DNA from: Campylobacteraceae bacterium
GTDB taxonomy: Bacteria; Campylobacterota; Campylobacteria; Campylobacterales; Sulfurovaceae
DNA: 7,468 nucleotides
Assembly: GCA_026986085.1 (NCBI GenBank)
Contig: JALSPE010000049.1
Location: 1 to 7,468, forward strand
Direction: 5' to 3'
The notes under the pieces were generated by a model. That model was not told the origin of the DNA and did no database searches. It worked only from the letters and a program-made list of their open reading frames with translations. Position numbers and translations under genes: made by a program. Positions 5,703 to 7,468 of this stretch are shown here, one piece after another. Position 1 is the first letter of the stretch, and each line of letters opens with the position of its first letter.

Positions 5703-7073
5703 ATCTATAAATTAGACTCAAACTCCAAAACCCCACTCCATATTCAGCTATATAATGAGATTAAAGATGATATAAAAGCTAACTATAAAGTTGGCGAAAA
5801 GATACCATCTATTCGTAAAATATCAACACTTTACAATATTAGTAAAACAACTGTAGAGAGTGCCTACTCTCAACTATATGCCGAGGGTTATATAGAGAGT
5901 CGAGCCAAGAGTGGTTACTATGTTAGTGATTTAATAGATATAGACTTTAAAACCAAGCAGATAGATTGTGTGGTTGAGCAAAAAGAGAGTTATATATGGG
6001 ACTTCTCTCCTGTAGGACATGAAGATAGCTATTTCCCAATAAAGTTATGGCGAAGATTAAGCAATAAAGCACTCTTGCAACCTCTAGCTCTTAATAGATA
6101 TAGCGATGGAAGGGGCGAAGAGAGTTTAAGAGATGAGATAGCCAAATATCTATCTACCTCAAGGGCTCTTAATGCTAAGGCTTCTAATATTGTTATAACT
6201 TCTGGTTTTATAGATGCTATGAGCATTGTTGCAAAACTGCTTAAATCAAGCTTTAAAGAGTTCGCAATAGAGTCTCCAGGTTACTATATTGCAGAGGGTA
6301 TCTTTAAAGATTTTGGCTATAATATAAAAAAGATATCACTCGATAGTGATGGTGTATCTATAGATAACTTTAAACAAAGCGGGGCAAAACTACTATATAT
6401 TACACCCTCGCACCAATACCCAACAGGCAGAGTCTTACCAGTTGCAAAGAGGCAAAAGCTACTGCAATATATCAGCTTGATTAATGGCTACTTAATTGAA
6501 GATGATTACGATAGTGAATTAAACTATATATCTCGTCCAATTCCATCTCTACAAGGTTTAGATAGTAGTGATAGTGTAATTTATGTTGGAACATTCTCTA
6601 AATCTCTATCACCTGCTATTAGAGTTGCCTATCTGCATCTACCCGATAGACTCCTAGAGAGTTTTAAAATGAGTTACTACAACCACTTTCCACGAGTAAG
6701 CTTACAAATTCAGGCAACTTTAACAGAGTTTTTAAAGGGTGGATATTTTGAAAAGCATTTAAGAAAAATGAGAACCATAAATCGAAAAAAGCATAACCTT
6801 ATGCTAGAATCTCTAAATAAAGAGTTGGGTAATAGTTTTGAAGTTGTAACTAAGGGTGCAGGTTTGGCTATTTTAATATACCCAGCCACTCCATTTAATT
6901 GGCAAAAATTTAAAGAACTAGGGCGAGAAAATGGAATAAAACTATACTTTGCCTCACTTTATAACACAAGTAACTTTGAAGCCATCCGCTTAGGCTTTGG
7001 TGGCTTTAAATTAGAAGATATTCCAAAAGCTATAAAGCTATTTGGTAAAATATATAAAGAGTCAATAGAGTAA
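5703..7073 (+). CDS. MocR-type regulator (GntR wHTH + aminotransferase domain), non-canonical start
   Basis: From ATC 5703 the protein is 456 aa, the normal MocR size. Residues 1-75 are a full GntR winged helix: PLHIQLYNEI, IPSIRKIS (34-41), ISKTTVESAYSQL (46-58), EGYIES and SGYYV (70-74). The rest is a fold-type I aminotransferase domain with NRYSDGRG (131-138), SHQYPTG (236-242), EDDYD (266-270), the PLP-binding Lys300 in GTFSKSLSP, and Arg429 in AIRLGFG, equivalent to the substrate-carboxylate Arg. MocR proteins use PLP or its adducts as a signal. The frame is open from 5505 but has no ATG, GTG or TTG before GTG 5970, which would drop the whole DNA-binding domain. AAGGA (5692-5696) is 6 nt before ATC 5703, matching the 5-6 nt used by neighbours; ATT 5700 is the alternative. 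It probably regulates itself and the divergent PPOX operon. A point mutation or sequence error in an original ATG is also possible. Confidence 0.8.
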   Translation: MYKLDSNSKTPLHIQLYNEIKDDIKANYKVGEKIPSIRKISTLYNISKTTVESAYSQLYAEGYIESRAKSGYYVSDLIDIDFKTKQIDCVVEQKESYIWDFSPVGHEDSYFPIKLWRRLSNKALLQPLALNRYSDGRGEESLRDEIAKYLSTSRALNAKASNIVITSGFIDAMSIVAKLLKSSFKEFAIESPGYYIAEGIFKDFGYNIKKISLDSDGVSIDNFKQSGAKLLYITPSHQYPTGRVLPVAKRQKLLQYISLINGYLIEDDYDSELNYISRPIPSLQGLDSSDSVIYVGTFSKSLSPAIRVAYLHLPDRLLESFKMSYYNHFPRVSLQIQATLTEFLKGGYFEKHLRKMRTINRKKHNLMLESLNKELGNSFEVVTKGAGLAILIYPATPFNWQKFKELGRENGIKLYFASLYNTSNFEAIRLGFGGFKLEDIPKAIKLFGKIYKESIE

Positions 7074-7111
7074 ATACTATTGCATAATTTGAGCTAAAAG
7101 AACTCTATTAA

Positions 7112-7132
7112 GCTCGAATAAATGCGCGTGTC
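7112..7132 (-). repeat. Diverged third copy of the 35-bp repeat core
   Basis: Read on the minus strand this segment begins GACACGC and matches the core of copy B at about 16 of 21 positions (GACACGC, then ATT.ATTCG). Upstream on the minus strand a CAAAAC block also matches the left part of the repeat, displaced by about 13 nt. On the plus strand, CTCGAATAAAT here is shared with the palindrome at 3103-3120, together with an AACTCT lead-in, so the two loci share a longer degraded element. Confidence 0.45.
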
Positions 7133-7212
7133 AATGTTTAAGTGTGTGTTTTGTAAATTTAGAGCTTTAGCTATTTAAAATAGAATATAAATAAGATACA
7201 CAAATTTATTCG
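7115..7212. repeat. 9-bp perfect inverted repeat with 80-bp spacer
   Basis: CGAATAAAT (7115-7123) is repeated inverted as ATTTATTCG (7204-7212), and GC-rich flanks (GCT before, GGGC after) partly extend the pairing. The right arm lies in ACACAAATTTATTCG, which itself resembles the repeat core with a 2-nt deletion. The pair sits between the MocR stop and the tRNA gene and may represent two opposed copies of the same intergenic repeat. Confidence 0.35.
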
Positions 7213-7305
7213 GGGCAATAAGCCTAAATAGATGCATATAAATTAACTCTATCAAGTTTTAAGTTATATTCAAAATTAATTTTTAGTAGCAACTTGGGTT
7301 AATAA

Positions 7306-7381
7306 TGGTATCCCCACGAGGACTCGAACCTCGAGCTAGGCCTTAGGAGGGCCCTGCTTTATCCAGTTAAGCGATGAGGAC
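7306..7381 (-). tRNA. trnR: tRNA-Arg (anticodon CCT)
   Basis: The 76-nt gene folds as a complete cloverleaf on the minus strand and encodes its own CCA (7308-7306). The acceptor stem is GTCCTCA/TGGGGAT with discriminator A; position 1-72 is a G-U wobble. The D arm is GCTT/AAGC with a 9-nt loop, the anticodon arm GGGCC/GGCCT with loop CTCCTAA (anticodon CCT, reading AGG), the variable loop has 4 nt, and the T arm is CGAGG/CCTCG with loop TTCGAGT. It closely follows the pattern of bacterial tRNA-Arg(CCU). No integrase or duplicated tRNA 3' end is seen in the window. Confidence 0.95.
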
Positions 7382-7393
7382 AATAGGAGTAAA

Positions 7394-7399
7394 ATTATA
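7394..7399 (-). promoter_or_regulatory. Candidate -10 box of the tRNA-Arg gene
   Basis: TATAAT on the minus strand lies 12 bp upstream of the tRNA 5' end, so transcription would begin only a few bases before the mature tRNA. No strong -35 is seen, which is common in Campylobacterota promoters. Confidence 0.55.
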
Positions 7400-7468
7400 G
7401 CTAAATTTTACTTATTGCCACACTAATTAATACTCTAAAAGTAATTTCAAATAAAACAAAACCTATAC

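Noticed and set aside
6029..6226. A 65-codon minus-strand frame inside the MocR gene
   Set aside because: It overlaps the conserved aminotransferase core and has no start signal or recognisable domain.
5970..7073. Stand-alone aminotransferase starting at GTG 5970
   Set aside because: No ribosome binding site precedes 5970, and the in-frame upstream sequence encodes an intact winged-helix domain continuous with it.
7306..7381. tRNA-Arg as the attachment site of an integrated element
   Set aside because: No integrase, and no second copy of the tRNA 3' end is found in the window.

Overview
This 7.5 kb window is AT-rich. Its sequence features fit a Campylobacterota (epsilonproteobacterial) chromosome, perhaps a Sulfurimonas- or Sulfurovum-like lineage. 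The reasons are the very low GC content, AAGGA-type ribosome binding sites, extended -10 boxes with weak -35 boxes, and a NosL-like protein of a type common in that phylum. This placement is inference from style, not from a database match.

Layout: positions 1-524 hold no gene but contain two perfect 18-nt hairpins. On the minus strand, 525-2870 encodes a 781-aa HerA/FtsK-superfamily ATPase with a C-terminal coiled-coil hairpin. A 547-bp gene-free stretch (2871-3417) carries two copies of a 35-bp intergenic repeat and two perfect palindromes. A periplasmic NosL-like metal-binding protein (3418-4113, minus) follows, preceded by a 12-bp perfect inverted repeat. Next comes a three-gene minus-strand operon, in transcription order: a Nim-like PPOX-fold flavoprotein (5051-5617), a GNAT acetyltransferase (4480-5034) and a two-helix small membrane protein (4229-4444). 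Divergent from it is a MocR-type (GntR/aminotransferase fusion) regulator running to 7073. The window closes with a tRNA-Arg(CCT) on the minus strand (7306-7381).

The most interesting point is the MocR gene. Its reading frame is open from 5505 to 7073 but contains no ATG, GTG or TTG before 5970. Starting at GTG 5970 would remove the entire winged-helix DNA-binding domain, which is intact and clearly recognisable from about 5703. A good ribosome binding site (5692-5696) sits exactly 6 nt before an ATC codon, the same spacing used by neighbouring genes, so non-canonical initiation is the simplest reading. Automated callers would misannotate this protein as a plain aminotransferase.

The MocR and PPOX genes share an 82-85-bp divergent promoter region with overlapping -10 boxes and a tandem ATACAA repeat lying on the PPOX -35 region. 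This layout suggests that MocR, a PLP-sensing regulator class, controls itself and the PPOX-GNAT-membrane operon. That control is inference.
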